Source: Candidatus Caenarcanales bacterium (GTDB lineage: Bacteria > Cyanobacteriota > Vampirovibrionia > LMEP-6097). From it: DNA of 13,642 nucleotides. The notes beneath the pieces are model-generated. The model made no database searches. It was not told where the DNA came from and saw nothing but the letters and a program-made list of their open reading frames with translations. The DNA lies in the NCBI GenBank assembly GCA_022447685.1, contig JAKVAO010000070.1, forward strand, positions 1 through 13,642, in the 5' to 3' direction. A program made the translations under genes and the position numbers. The first letter of the stretch is position 1. Each line of letters starts with the position of its first letter. Shown piece by piece: positions 1-6,860 of this stretch.

Positions 1-94
1 TCCAAGTCTATAGACGCCTTCTAACCCCATTAGGTTCCATAGCTTAAATATTACTAACTTTCAAGACAGGCTCTTAAAAAAGTGAATCTTCCTA

Positions 95-1888
95 ATGACT
101 GACTATCAGCACCGAAATGAGATGGCAGAGAGATTTAAGTCTTTTGATAATTTCTCAGAATATCTTAAAAAACAAAATGAACAAAAATTGCTAGCGCCGG
201 CTAAAGAAGACGCTAAGCAATCTCTAATTATCACAGCAAGTGAAAAAGAAATACAAAGATTAGCGATGGAAAATATTTCTGACCCAGATCAGCAAGTTAG
301 AATAACGGATAGAAAACTTCATGCTGATCTAAATAAAAAATCTGAGCAAATAACTCATAATGTTCAAGCAAAAATAGATAAAATTCCACAGTACTTTGCA
401 GAAATTGCGAGACAAAACAACCAAAATAGCTCTGTAGAGCTATTTGATCTAGTAAATGATGTAATCGAATATGTTGATGGTCTAATCTTAGAAGTTAAAA
501 CACAAGAAGAAGAAGATTATTGGAAAAAAACTTTTATAAACCCGACACCAGAGGATCCTAATCTTTTATTAAACCCTTACAGTATAGAACGAACTATTGG
601 TTTTAATATTAACCCAGAAACTGAACTAGTCATACAAAGCCTAGAATCAAAGAATACACATATGGCACCTCATATTAAAATTACACTAAAAACTGAAGGT
701 AATAGTGAGTTAACAGTGGACTATGGCAAGTATAATACAAACCCAGAAGCAAAAAGCAAATTATGGGAATTAAACAATAAATTACATGCCTTATACAATC
801 AAAAATTAGAACTGCTTGAAATAAACCCTGAAGAATTCATTGATCATTTGGACAATTATAAAGAAGAGCAAATTTCAGAAGCACCAACCTTCAACGAGTT
901 CAATAAAGAAGAATTCATAAAAAATGCAAATGAATCATATGAAGCACTAGCTAAAAATCTGTATCTCAGTCCTACAGACAAAAAGATTCATGAAGCTTTA
1001 AAAGAATTGTATATAGAATCTAATATAGCTATCAATGAACAACAAGTTATTAAAGCAAATATAAATTTCCTAAAATTCCTTGAAGATAATATAGATGAAT
1101 TACCTATAGAAATTACAAACAAGAGACATATACCATTACTTGCAAAAGATCATGGAGACCTTGGCTATGGTGAAGGAACACTAGTTTACAACCACCCTTA
1201 TGGAAACATTATCAATGGATTTATAAATCCAGATGGAGCTGTCCCAATCAAATTCACACTTATGGAACCAGCCTTCGAAGATTATAACCCTCAAATGCAA
1301 ATAGGCTTCAATTATAACTATGGACTTCTCACTATTTCGCTAAACAATCCAGCAACACAAAAACAATTCTCAGCATATCCCGCACTCAAAAATAGATTTC
1401 AGACACTCACAAATAAATTATTAGAGAATGTAAATAGCCAGCAAAATTTAGTAAGCAAAAAAGAAAATAAAAATGATATCAGATCAAGTCTTCAAGCAAT
1501 TTATAAAGATCCAAGTGACAAGAGCTTAGAAAACCTCTTTGATTCTATAAATAATAATTTAGATAAAATCCATATTAATACAAATGAAGTCAAACATGTA
1601 TTTAATGATCCCATATATGCACAAATCCTTGAAAGCTCATTTTCAGTAAAAAACGATTCTAATAATATTCAAAACAATAATGAAGTTCCTGTTATCAACT
1701 TTAAAATTGAAAAACAACCGAGAGTATTAGGTGAACAGGAAAAAGTAAGCCTATCTTATAATTATAACAATCATCCATTTAAAATTATAATGCCTGGCTA
1801 CAATAGTGAAAAAGTGCAGCTAATACAAAACTTCTATAACAAAGTCATAGAACAGCTTCCTGACGAGCATCCTGCCAAATCAAACTAA
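95..1888 (+). CDS. Unrecognised 597-aa protein with three apparent alpha+beta module repeats
   Basis: I do not recognise this protein. It is hydrophilic and rich in Asn, Lys and Glu, with no signal peptide or membrane segment, so it is probably cytoplasmic or exported by a non-Sec route. By eye three copies of one module are visible: a helical part (about residues 94-133, 281-330 and 460-493; compare YLSPTDKKIHEALKELY with YKDPSDKSLENLFDSIN) followed by a beta-hairpin and amphipathic helix (about 192-242, 383-445 and 531-588; compare IGFNYNYGLLTISLNNP with VSLSYNYNNHPFKIIMP). The ATG at 95 has no clear Shine-Dalgarno; the in-frame ATG at 122 is an alternative start. Its TAA (1886-1888) overlaps the stop of the convergent M24 remnant. 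The coding frame is certain; the function is unknown, and the repeat reading is inference. Confidence 0.85.
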   Translation: MTDYQHRNEMAERFKSFDNFSEYLKKQNEQKLLAPAKEDAKQSLIITASEKEIQRLAMENISDPDQQVRITDRKLHADLNKKSEQITHNVQAKIDKIPQYFAEIARQNNQNSSVELFDLVNDVIEYVDGLILEVKTQEEEDYWKKTFINPTPEDPNLLLNPYSIERTIGFNINPETELVIQSLESKNTHMAPHIKITLKTEGNSELTVDYGKYNTNPEAKSKLWELNNKLHALYNQKLELLEINPEEFIDHLDNYKEEQISEAPTFNEFNKEEFIKNANESYEALAKNLYLSPTDKKIHEALKELYIESNIAINEQQVIKANINFLKFLEDNIDELPIEITNKRHIPLLAKDHGDLGYGEGTLVYNHPYGNIINGFINPDGAVPIKFTLMEPAFEDYNPQMQIGFNYNYGLLTISLNNPATQKQFSAYPALKNRFQTLTNKLLENVNSQQNLVSKKENKNDIRSSLQAIYKDPSDKSLENLFDSINNNLDKIHINTNEVKHVFNDPIYAQILESSFSVKNDSNNIQNNNEVPVINFKIEKQPRVLGEQEKVSLSYNYNNHPFKIIMPGYNSEKVQLIQNFYNKVIEQLPDEHPAKSN

Positions 1889-2356
1889 ATCAAAATATCC
1901 TCAAGGAACGCACCAAGATTTAATCTAGGATCTCTAATTTGAATTTCTAATATCCAAATCCCAGGCTGCATTTTATCAGTAAAATATCTCATCCCTTCTT
2001 TATAGCAAGCACTATGAGCAAATAAACCGATTAAATGCCCACAATTACTCAAGTCAAATTCATAGCCATAATCCTTAGCTTTATCTAATAAAAATTGATA
2101 GATCTCAGCCCCTGAAGGATTTCCATTTCTATAAAAATCTAAACCATCACGAAACAACTCTTCAGAATAGAGTTTCAAACCCATACTTAAGATATATCTA
2201 CTTCGCCAAAGCTTGCGCTTCAAATTCACTCATTCCAGGCTGAATTAGCTCTTTTAATTCAGCGAGAAGTTTTTGAGCCTTGGCGCGCGCCTTGAGAATT
2301 TCACTTTTATCCTGCTCGGCAGCGTATTCCTCTATACTCTTAGCAACAAAAACCAT
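1885..2356 (-). pseudogene. M24-family metallopeptidase (Xaa-Pro peptidase-like) remnant: frameshift plus internal deletion
   Basis: The upstream piece (2356 to 2198, 52 codons, starting MVFVAKS and ending EAQALAK then TAG) matches the N-terminal helix of M24 catalytic domains (IQPGMSEFEA). The downstream piece, in another frame (to 1885), matches the family C-terminus (CGHLIGLFAH, then WILEIQIRDP and GAFLEDILI). Removing one T at the TAG joins them as ALAK-RYILSMGLKLY. The central stretch that should carry the two metal-binding aspartates (the DxGP...GDxGRT region) is absent: the sequence runs from MGLKLY straight into SEELFRDG, so about 60-70 residues appear deleted. The result cannot bind the two-metal centre and is almost surely inactive. 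The annotatable fragment 2229-1885 is only its C-terminal part. The family call rests on remembered motifs, not a search. Confidence 0.75.
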
Positions 2357-2486
2357 CTTAAAATCTTAGTAATTTCCAAGTTTGCTCAAAAAGATCAGGG
2401 TATTTAAACTTTCGTAATAATTAAGAAATAATTTTTTCAGGTATTATCCCCAGAAATTTATTAAGATTATATATCGACAGCTCTTT

Positions 2487-2562
2487 GGGCCCGTAGCTTA
2501 GTTGGTAGAGCGCCTCGTTTGCACCGAGGAGGTCGGGTGTTCGAATCACCTCGGGTCCACCA
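2487..2562 (+). tRNA. tRNA-Ala (anticodon TGC)
   Basis: A complete 76-nt cloverleaf with encoded CCA (2560-2562). The acceptor stem GGGCCCG pairs with CGGGTCC (one G-T), the anticodon stem is CCTCG/CGAGG, the anticodon loop TTTGCAC gives TGC at 2520-2522, and the T loop is TTCGAAT. A TATATA at 2468-2473 could be its -10 element but I see no convincing -35. A rho-independent terminator follows directly, so it is transcribed as a single-gene unit. Confidence 0.97.
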
Positions 2563-2570
2563 TTTTTGAA

Positions 2571-2607
2571 AAAGAAAAGCATCTCATTTGAGGTGCTTTT
2601 CTTTTTT
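2571..2607 (+). terminator. Rho-independent terminator after tRNA-Ala
   Basis: AAGAAAAGCATCTC (2572-2585) pairs with GAGGTGCTTTTCTT (2590-2603), a 14-bp stem with one T-G wobble and a 4-nt ATTT loop, running into a T tract. The A-rich 5' arm makes it potentially bidirectional, so it may also end transcripts of the minus-strand gene that stops at 2627. Confidence 0.9.
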
Positions 2608-2626
2608 GTATATGTGTAGATTTAAC

Positions 2627-3173
2627 CTAACTTGCTGGCAGATTAAGCTTTAAAGTCTTTTCCCCTACATCAAATTGCCCTGAAATTGTAAAGTTAGTCT
2701 CAGGGAGAGGCTTGAAAACTCTATAAGGATCATTAGTAGTATTCTTCTTCTTAAGTGTAAAATCTAATAATAGTTGAATTTTCTTTGTATCTCGCACCTC
2801 ATCAGCATCAGATACTCTACTAATACTTATCAAAAAAGGCGAGCTGTCACCCCCCACGAACAGATCTCAAAGCTGAGTTTTGAAAGTTATTTGGGTTAAG
2901 CTCATCAGCAAGATTCTCTAAATGGTTAATTATGTCAAAAATTACAGCATCAGCAGTGATAGAATCTTGAGGCTCTGATTTACCTATCAAAAAATACACC
3001 AGATCCAAGGGATCTTCAATATGCTTGGATATTTTAGAATAACCGGGCTGCAAATTTGAATTTTTATTAATTACAGACTCTATATCTCTTATATTTTTTA
3101 TGTCAGAGACCCTAACAACAGGTTTGTTAATAAACCCTACACCTTGAGATAAGACTTTCTTAATAAAGCTCAT
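2627..3173 (-). pseudogene. Unrecognised ~181-aa protein split by a frameshift at a G6 tract
   Basis: Two open frames meet here: 3173-2847 (108 codons, starting MSFIKKVL, ending RSVRGG-stop) and 2857-2627 (GDSSPFLISISRVSD to KTLKLNLPAS). At the joint the minus strand reads CGT GGG GGG TGA; taking one G out of the six gives CGT GGG GGT GAC, so the frames fuse into one plausible 181-residue protein (RSVRGGDSSPF). The second frame has no proper start or ribosome site of its own. The product has a helical first half and beta-like second half with no membrane segment, and I recognise no family. Its layout loosely resembles a single module of the 597-aa protein at 95-1888 (see findings). Expression is probably from a perfect TATAAT six bases before the ATG. 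It could be a pseudogene, a phase-variable gene or a sequencing error. Confidence 0.6.
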
Positions 3174-3179
3174 CCGTGT

Positions 3180-3203
3180 ATTATATTAAATCAAAGCGAC
3201 TAC
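3180..3203 (-). promoter_or_regulatory. Probable promoter giving a leaderless transcript for the gene starting at 3173
   Basis: On the minus strand a perfect TATAAT (3185-3180) sits 6 nt before the ATG at 3173. A -35-like TTAACG lies 18 bp further upstream. Transcription would be expected to start at or next to the start codon, and no Shine-Dalgarno is present. Confidence 0.55.
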
Positions 3204-3248
3204 CGTTAATACCCATTGCGAATCTAATATTAATGAAAAAACCTTAGA

Positions 3249-3473
3249 CTAAATAGACTTATCGGTAGAACTCGATTCTTGAGCTAAAGCTCTAGCCTCT
3301 AGCGAAATCTCAACAGAATCTTTACCGAGCTTGCTAGCAGCCTTAGTAGAAGATCCATAAGCTTTGCTTGCTGCTCCATGCTTATATGGACTCAGATTCG
3401 ACTTTTTAACAGCCGATATATTTGTTGATAAAGCTAATTGATCTAGTATCATAAGACAATATCTATTTAACAT
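3249..3473 (-). CDS. Small FlgM-motif protein, paralogue of the gene at 9033-9296
   Basis: A 74-residue hydrophilic protein of unknown function. It shares a pattern with the 87-residue protein at 9033-9296: an N-terminal LS.NIS....KK, a low-complexity Ser/Ala/Lys middle, then KLGKDSVEISLEARALAQ. That last block resembles the conserved motif of FlgM-type anti-sigma factors (D.VEIS.EA), but the rest of FlgM is not evident, so an anti-sigma role is only a guess. The paralogue's shared region begins near the internal ATG at 3452 (residue 8), which may be the true start; neither start has a Shine-Dalgarno. It is divergent from the methyltransferase gene at 3550 and lies 75 nt upstream of the frameshifted gene, which has its own promoter. 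Confidence 0.65.
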   Translation of the reverse strand: MLNRYCLMILDQLALSTNISAVKKSNLSPYKHGAASKAYGSSTKAASKLGKDSVEISLEARALAQESSSTDKSI

Positions 3474-3549
3474 AAGATTCTTAAGCTTTGGTTAAATCAA
3501 CTTTTTAAGTTTAGAATTCTCTAAATATTGTAAAATACTTTATACCAAA

Positions 3550-4362
3550 ATGATTAAAACCCCTTTGAGATATCCAGGCGGCAAGGCAAAAGCAGTTAAA
3601 AAGCTCAAAGAGTTTACTGAAATACAGTTTAATGAATACCGTGAACCATTTATTGGTGGTGGCTCACTTTTCATCTACCTCAAACAAATTCACCCAGGGA
3701 AAAAATTCTGGATCAATGACTTAAACCCTGATGTCTACAGCTTCTGGAAAAGTTGTCAAGACAACATAGACGCCGTACTTGCTGGCATAAAAGACTTCAA
3801 ATCTAGCTACCAAGATGGCAAAAAACTTTTCAAAGACCTTATCAACATAGACGCCTCTGCGCTCGATACGACCGAGAGAGCAGTCAGATTCTTCGTACTA
3901 AATAGAATTAGTTTTTCAGGGACCACAGAGAGTGGTGGTTACTCCTCCAGCGCATTCAATACCAGATTCACAGACTCATCGATAGACAGAGTTGAGAAAC
4001 TAGCGACTTTGCTCGACGATAATGTAAAAATTACCAACCTTGACTACAGTGAAGTACTGAATAGTGAAACCGAAGATGCTAAAAACATTTTAGTTTACTT
4101 AGATCCACCCTATTATATTGCAAGCAAATCTAAACTCTACGGCAAAAATGGTAATTTACACCTCTCCTTCGACCACGAAAGATTCTGTCGTGACATCTTA
4201 AAATCACAACTAAATTGGTTTATCAGCTACGACAACTCTGAATATATTAGAGAAAATTTCAAATCAGCCAAACTACACTCATGGCAATTCCAGTACGGTA
4301 TGAACAATTATCAGAAGGATCATTGCGAAATAGGTAAAGAATTAATTATCAGTAATTACTAG
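3550..4362 (+). CDS. D12-class DNA N6-adenine methyltransferase (Dam-like)
   Basis: It transfers a methyl group from S-adenosylmethionine to the N6 of adenine in a specific DNA site. Visible family motifs in order: RYPGGK (residues 7-12), SAM-binding PFIGGGSL (33-40), NDLNP (57-61), the target-recognition region with NRISFSGTTESGG (118-130), and the catalytic DPPY (185-188). At 270 aa it is full length for Dam/DpnM/EcoRV-type enzymes. The recognition site cannot be read from the sequence, so GATC is not assured. No restriction endonuclease lies next to it, so it appears to be an orphan (epigenetic or anti-restriction) methylase. The ATG at 3550 has no good Shine-Dalgarno; a TAAAAT at 3531-3536 may be its -10, giving a very short leader. 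A TetR-type operator lies just past its stop codon. Confidence 0.93.
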   Translation: MIKTPLRYPGGKAKAVKKLKEFTEIQFNEYREPFIGGGSLFIYLKQIHPGKKFWINDLNPDVYSFWKSCQDNIDAVLAGIKDFKSSYQDGKKLFKDLINIDASALDTTERAVRFFVLNRISFSGTTESGGYSSSAFNTRFTDSSIDRVEKLATLLDDNVKITNLDYSEVLNSETEDAKNILVYLDPPYYIASKSKLYGKNGNLHLSFDHERFCRDILKSQLNWFISYDNSEYIRENFKSAKLHSWQFQYGMNNYQKDHCEIGKELIISNY

Positions 4363-4366
4363 GGTA

Positions 4367-4388
4367 AAATACCGACTGGTCGGTATTT
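4367..4388. promoter_or_regulatory. TetR-type operator, downstream copy
   Basis: The arms AAATACCGAC and GTCGGTATTT form a perfect 10-bp inverted repeat around TG. The 18-bp core (4369-4386) matches 16 of 18 positions of the element upstream of tetR at 5270-5287; the shared pattern is ATACCrACTrGTCGGTAT. A 2-nt spacer makes a terminator hairpin unlikely, so it reads as a protein-binding site. It lies 5 bp past the methylase stop and about 270 bp beyond the tetR stop. Confidence 0.75.
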
Positions 4389-4589
4389 ATATTTATCTAG
4401 CAAAATCTAAAACAATAGCCAATCCCAGTCTGTCAATGAAAAAATATCTTATTAATTTAAGGATCTGAAAGTGATAAGCAAAAAAATCAGGGCATAATAG
4501 TTCTAGAAGACGGAAAGAGAATCTAGCAAACCAGAGAAACCCTTATATAGACCTTTTTCCATCTTCATTTTCAGGGATAACAATTATAC

Positions 4590-4644
4590 AAGCTCTCTTC
4601 TATGAATTCTTCTTCCCTATTTTTGAACTCTGTGAAGAGAGCTT
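4590..4644. repeat. 11-bp perfect inverted repeat downstream of tetR
   Basis: AAGCTCTCTTC (4590-4600) and GAAGAGAGCTT (4634-4644) are perfect complements separated by 33 bases. It lies just beyond the tetR stop codon, so in tetR mRNA it could fold into a long hairpin that ends or stabilises the transcript. The minus strand lacks a T tract right after it, so it is not a canonical terminator. Confidence 0.5.
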
Positions 4645-4656
4645 CCCTACCCATTT

Positions 4657-5259
4657 TTAATCAGCTCTAAATACTCCTACAGACTTTCTCAATTGCTTAA
4701 ACATATTGAAAGCTTGACTGTAATCTCCACTGATTTTGAGGACATTTAGTATCGCAATATTGTTATGAATAAAATAATTAGCAAGGCTTTTAGAGTCAAA
4801 AGAGTTTTTCACATAGTTAAACTTCTGTCCTCTGCGAATATATTTAGCAGTAAGCTCAGTCCAAGACTCAAAAACAGCAAATAGCTTATATTGATAAGCT
4901 GGATCAACAGCAGACAACTCGTGTAAAAGATTATTCAGAACACTGCCATAGCGATAATCCCCACTCTCATAGTAAGTCTTCATCTTATTCTCAATAGCTT
5001 TCAGCAGAACATTGATAGTGTTCAAAGGCGTTTTAAATCTTGAAATCCACTCCAACTCAACTTCTTGCTCATAGTAAATATCTATAAGCGCCATTAGTAA
5101 ATCTTGTTTAGACTTGAAGTAATAATAGAAAGCACCTTTCGATAAGCCTGAAAGCTTGATCAAATCATTGAAAGAAGTATTGGTAAATCCTTTAGTCTTA
5201 ACTTCTTTAGCCGCTAAATCTAAAATATCTTGCTTGGTTTGTTTCTGAGCTTGAACCAT
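4657..5259 (-). CDS. TetR/AcrR-family transcriptional repressor
   Basis: A 200-aa regulator of typical TetR length. The N-terminal helix-turn-helix spans about residues 10-55 (DILDLAAKEVKTKGF, TSFNDLIKLSGLSKGAFYYYF, KSKQDLL), the classic TetR signature. The rest is a helical ligand-binding and dimerisation domain whose inducer cannot be deduced. Its palindromic operator (5270-5287) overlaps the -10 box of its own promoter, so it very likely represses itself; a second copy of the operator lies at 4367-4388. The ATG at 5259 is only 7 nt from TATAAT, which supports this start and a leaderless transcript. Divergently transcribed on the other side is a 39-residue membrane peptide, a possible target. 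Family certain; regulon unknown. Confidence 0.95.
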   Translation of the reverse strand: MVQAQKQTKQDILDLAAKEVKTKGFTNTSFNDLIKLSGLSKGAFYYYFKSKQDLLMALIDIYYEQEVELEWISRFKTPLNTINVLLKAIENKMKTYYESGDYRYGSVLNNLLHELSAVDPAYQYKLFAVFESWTELTAKYIRRGQKFNYVKNSFDSKSLANYFIHNNIAILNVLKISGDYSQAFNMFKQLRKSVGVFRAD

Positions 5260-5266
5260 AAATAAA

Positions 5267-5287
5267 ATTATACCAACTAGTCGGTAT
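5267..5287 (-). promoter_or_regulatory. tetR promoter with overlapping TetR operator
   Basis: The minus-strand -10 TATAAT (5272-5267) is 7 nt before the tetR ATG. The operator ATACCAACTAGTCGGTAT (5270-5287, plus-strand reading; 8-bp arms with one mismatch) covers the upstream half of the -10 and the spacer, where bound repressor would block polymerase. The predicted mRNA starts at or beside the start codon. Confidence 0.75.
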
Positions 5288-5341
5288 CTAAAAAGCTAGA
5301 CCTATAGTAATATTTAGATGATAAGAGTGAATATTTTTTAG

Positions 5342-5347
5342 TATAAT
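5342..5347 (+). promoter_or_regulatory. -10 box for the 39-aa membrane peptide
   Basis: A perfect TATAAT lies 31 nt upstream of the ATG at 5379, leaving a leader that contains a GGAAG ribosome site (5369-5373). I see no good -35. It is 55 bp beyond the TetR operator, so direct repression is uncertain. Confidence 0.4.
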
Positions 5348-5378
5348 TAGAAAATATTAATAATTGATGGAAGCCTAA

Positions 5379-5498
5379 ATGAATAAAACAACTCTAACTA
5401 TTTTTTCAGTAATCGCCCTAGTAACAGTATTTTTATTCATAAAACCAGTTTACACAAACTATATCAACGATCTAGTTCAACCTATAGCTAATACTTAA
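5379..5498 (+). CDS. 39-residue single-pass membrane peptide
   Basis: A short frame starting MNKTTLTIFSVIALVTVFLF and ending LVQPIANT before TAA. Residues about 5-21 form one hydrophobic helix, with a short basic N-terminus (Lys3) and a polar tail, so it would insert once in the inner membrane or act as a very short exported peptide. It has a GGAAG Shine-Dalgarno 5 nt before ATG and an upstream TATAAT, which is better initiation evidence than many longer genes here have. Function unknown. It stands between the tetR promoter and the convergent 203-aa gene, and may belong to the TetR regulon. The small size leaves room for chance. Confidence 0.55.
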   Translation: MNKTTLTIFSVIALVTVFLFIKPVYTNYINDLVQPIANT

Positions 5499-5516
5499 GG
5501 ATTCTCTGAAAAACAC

Positions 5517-6128
5517 CTAATCAAAAGCATTAGATTTTCGACTTTCAGATTCTTCATGAAGTTGCACACCCAAGTCCTTGATTTCTTGAGGAACCATAGC
5601 GTTGAAACTTCTCTGGATTCTACTTATCAAACCATTTTCACTAGTATCTAATAAATCTTTTAGATAGGCTGTAAAATCTTTAATGAAATTTTCCTTAACA
5701 GTTTCTGGATCTTGTTTTGGAGCTTTTGCAGATTTTAGTTGTGAAACTTCTTTAACAACTGACTTTGCGTGATCAAAGCGAGCAATCATTTGGTGATGTA
5801 ATTTTGCAAGCAAGCGCTTAGAATCCTGGTCCAACTGTTCTAATGTTTCAGGCTTTATAGATTTTAAGACCTGCAAAACCTCAGCTGTAGATTTTGGTAA
5901 CCCTAAAGATCGTTTTAAAAATGCAGCATTGGTAACTCTTCCGGGAGTAAAATTATTTATCTCAGCAGAACTAAAATTACTTGCTTTAAAAAGCTTCTCA
6001 AATTTTTCTCTAGAGCCTGAGTCAACTTGAGCATTTCTCTTAAACTTTACAACACCATTAGCGCCTGACTGAGGAGAAGTCCTAAGTGGCGAAAAGTTAT
6101 TAGCATTCTGAGCTGCTACACTAACCAT
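5517..6128 (-). CDS. Unrecognised 203-aa helical protein
   Basis: I do not recognise this protein. The first 35 residues are polar and probably disordered (MVSVAAQNANNFSPLRTSPQ), followed by an almost entirely helical, charged body (about residues 38-200) with lysine-rich and heptad-like stretches (KSVVKEVSQLKSAKAPK). There is no signal peptide or membrane segment. The ATG at 6128 lacks a Shine-Dalgarno; a TATGAT box ends 12 nt before it, again implying a very short leader. It is separated from mlaD (stop at 6222) by 93 nt, so it may be read as the last gene of that unit or independently. A cytoplasmic structural or secreted effector-like protein is possible, but nothing shows it. Confidence 0.75.
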   Translation of the reverse strand: MVSVAAQNANNFSPLRTSPQSGANGVVKFKRNAQVDSGSREKFEKLFKASNFSSAEINNFTPGRVTNAAFLKRSLGLPKSTAEVLQVLKSIKPETLEQLDQDSKRLLAKLHHQMIARFDHAKSVVKEVSQLKSAKAPKQDPETVKENFIKDFTAYLKDLLDTSENGLISRIQRSFNAMVPQEIKDLGVQLHEESESRKSNAFD

Positions 6129-6221
6129 TTAATTAATTAAATCATAATTATTTATACTTTTTTTAATTTTTTGGAATTATTTTGCCTAACTGAATAAAAA
6201 TCTTAGTTACTCTAATTTTAG

Positions 6222-6857
6222 CTAAATCTCACAACTAAAATCTTTCAAAGGTGAGCCGAAGAACATTTTCATAGCTGGTTTGTCCTGCTCCAAAACATGA
6301 TCAAATTTATCTGCAATGCAGTTATAGTGGTTAATTACTTGATTTATATTCTTTAAAGAATGGTCGATTTTTTGAAAATTTTCATGATTACTAAACATAG
6401 AATCCATACTCATCAATAATTTATTTGCATAGATCTGCATCTGTACAAAGCCTGGAGAATCAAGCCCCACAAGCGTTTCGCCATCTTCAACATATAGATC
6501 AGAACTGATATCTGGCGGCATAAGAGTAACTGTTTTCTTACCAACGAAATTTAATTCTTGAATTATGACTCTAGTATTTTTATCTAATTTGAGCCCTTCT
6601 TCATTAATATTGATTTTCATCAGAGTTTGATCAAAGTCAGATGAGAACTTAATATTTGCAACTTTACCGACTGGAATCCCTCTATAGATAACCTCTGTAC
6701 CTTTACGGATATATTTAGGCTCCATGAATACCACATAGAAACTATAATCTGGCTTCAGACGAAAATGATTAATCCATAAATAAGCGAAGATCAAAGCTGC
6801 AAGTGCAAGCAAAGTGAATAATCCTACCGTAAAAGCTCTAATACCTGTTTTCATCAT
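6222..6857 (-). CDS. mlaD: MlaD-like MCE-domain lipid-binding subunit
   Basis: The substrate-binding subunit of an Mla/TGD-type ABC transporter that moves phospholipid or related lipid between inner and outer membrane. One N-terminal membrane helix (about residues 7-28) anchors it in the inner membrane; the periplasmic MCE domain (about 38-115) contains the conserved GTEVIYRGIPVGKV (53-66). The region after about 130 is helical, as expected for the hydrophobic pore-forming tail of MCE proteins, but is short. At 211 aa it is a little longer than E. coli MlaD. It begins 3 nt after the mlaF stop, and adjacent ATGs (6857, 6854) could serve as start. It pairs with the ATPase and permease encoded upstream (TGD2 role in chloroplasts). 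MlaB/MlaC partners are not in this window. Confidence 0.93.
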   Translation of the reverse strand: MMKTGIRAFTVGLFTLLALAALIFAYLWINHFRLKPDYSFYVVFMEPKYIRKGTEVIYRGIPVGKVANIKFSSDFDQTLMKININEEGLKLDKNTRVIIQELNFVGKKTVTLMPPDISSDLYVEDGETLVGLDSPGFVQMQIYANKLLMSMDSMFSNHENFQKIDHSLKNINQVINHYNCIADKFDHVLEQDKPAMKMFFGSPLKDFSCEI

Positions 6858-6860
6858 AAT

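Larger units (their letters stand above)
4363..4656. other. Gene-poor interval between the methylase and TetR genes
   Basis: This 294-base stretch holds an orphan TetR-type operator (4367-4388) and an 11-bp inverted repeat (4590-4644). No convincing gene is present. A 27-codon minus-strand frame (4654-4571, starting MGREALFTEF) begins 3 nt after the tetR stop without a Shine-Dalgarno, and a plus-strand ATG at 4436 stops after 10 codons. An operator without a gene suggests that a target gene was lost here; that is inference. Confidence 0.5.

Noticed and set aside
2487..2562. tRNA-Ala as an integration attachment site
   Set aside because: No duplicated tRNA 3' end and no integrase in the window.
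4367..4388. Palindrome as a terminator of the methylase gene
   Set aside because: The 2-nt spacer cannot form a hairpin loop of normal size, and the sequence matches the operator at 5270-5287.
4571..4654. 27-codon minus-strand frame after tetR (MGREALFTEF...)
   Set aside because: No Shine-Dalgarno or promoter of its own, and it coincides with the inverted repeat at 4590-4644, which explains its composition.
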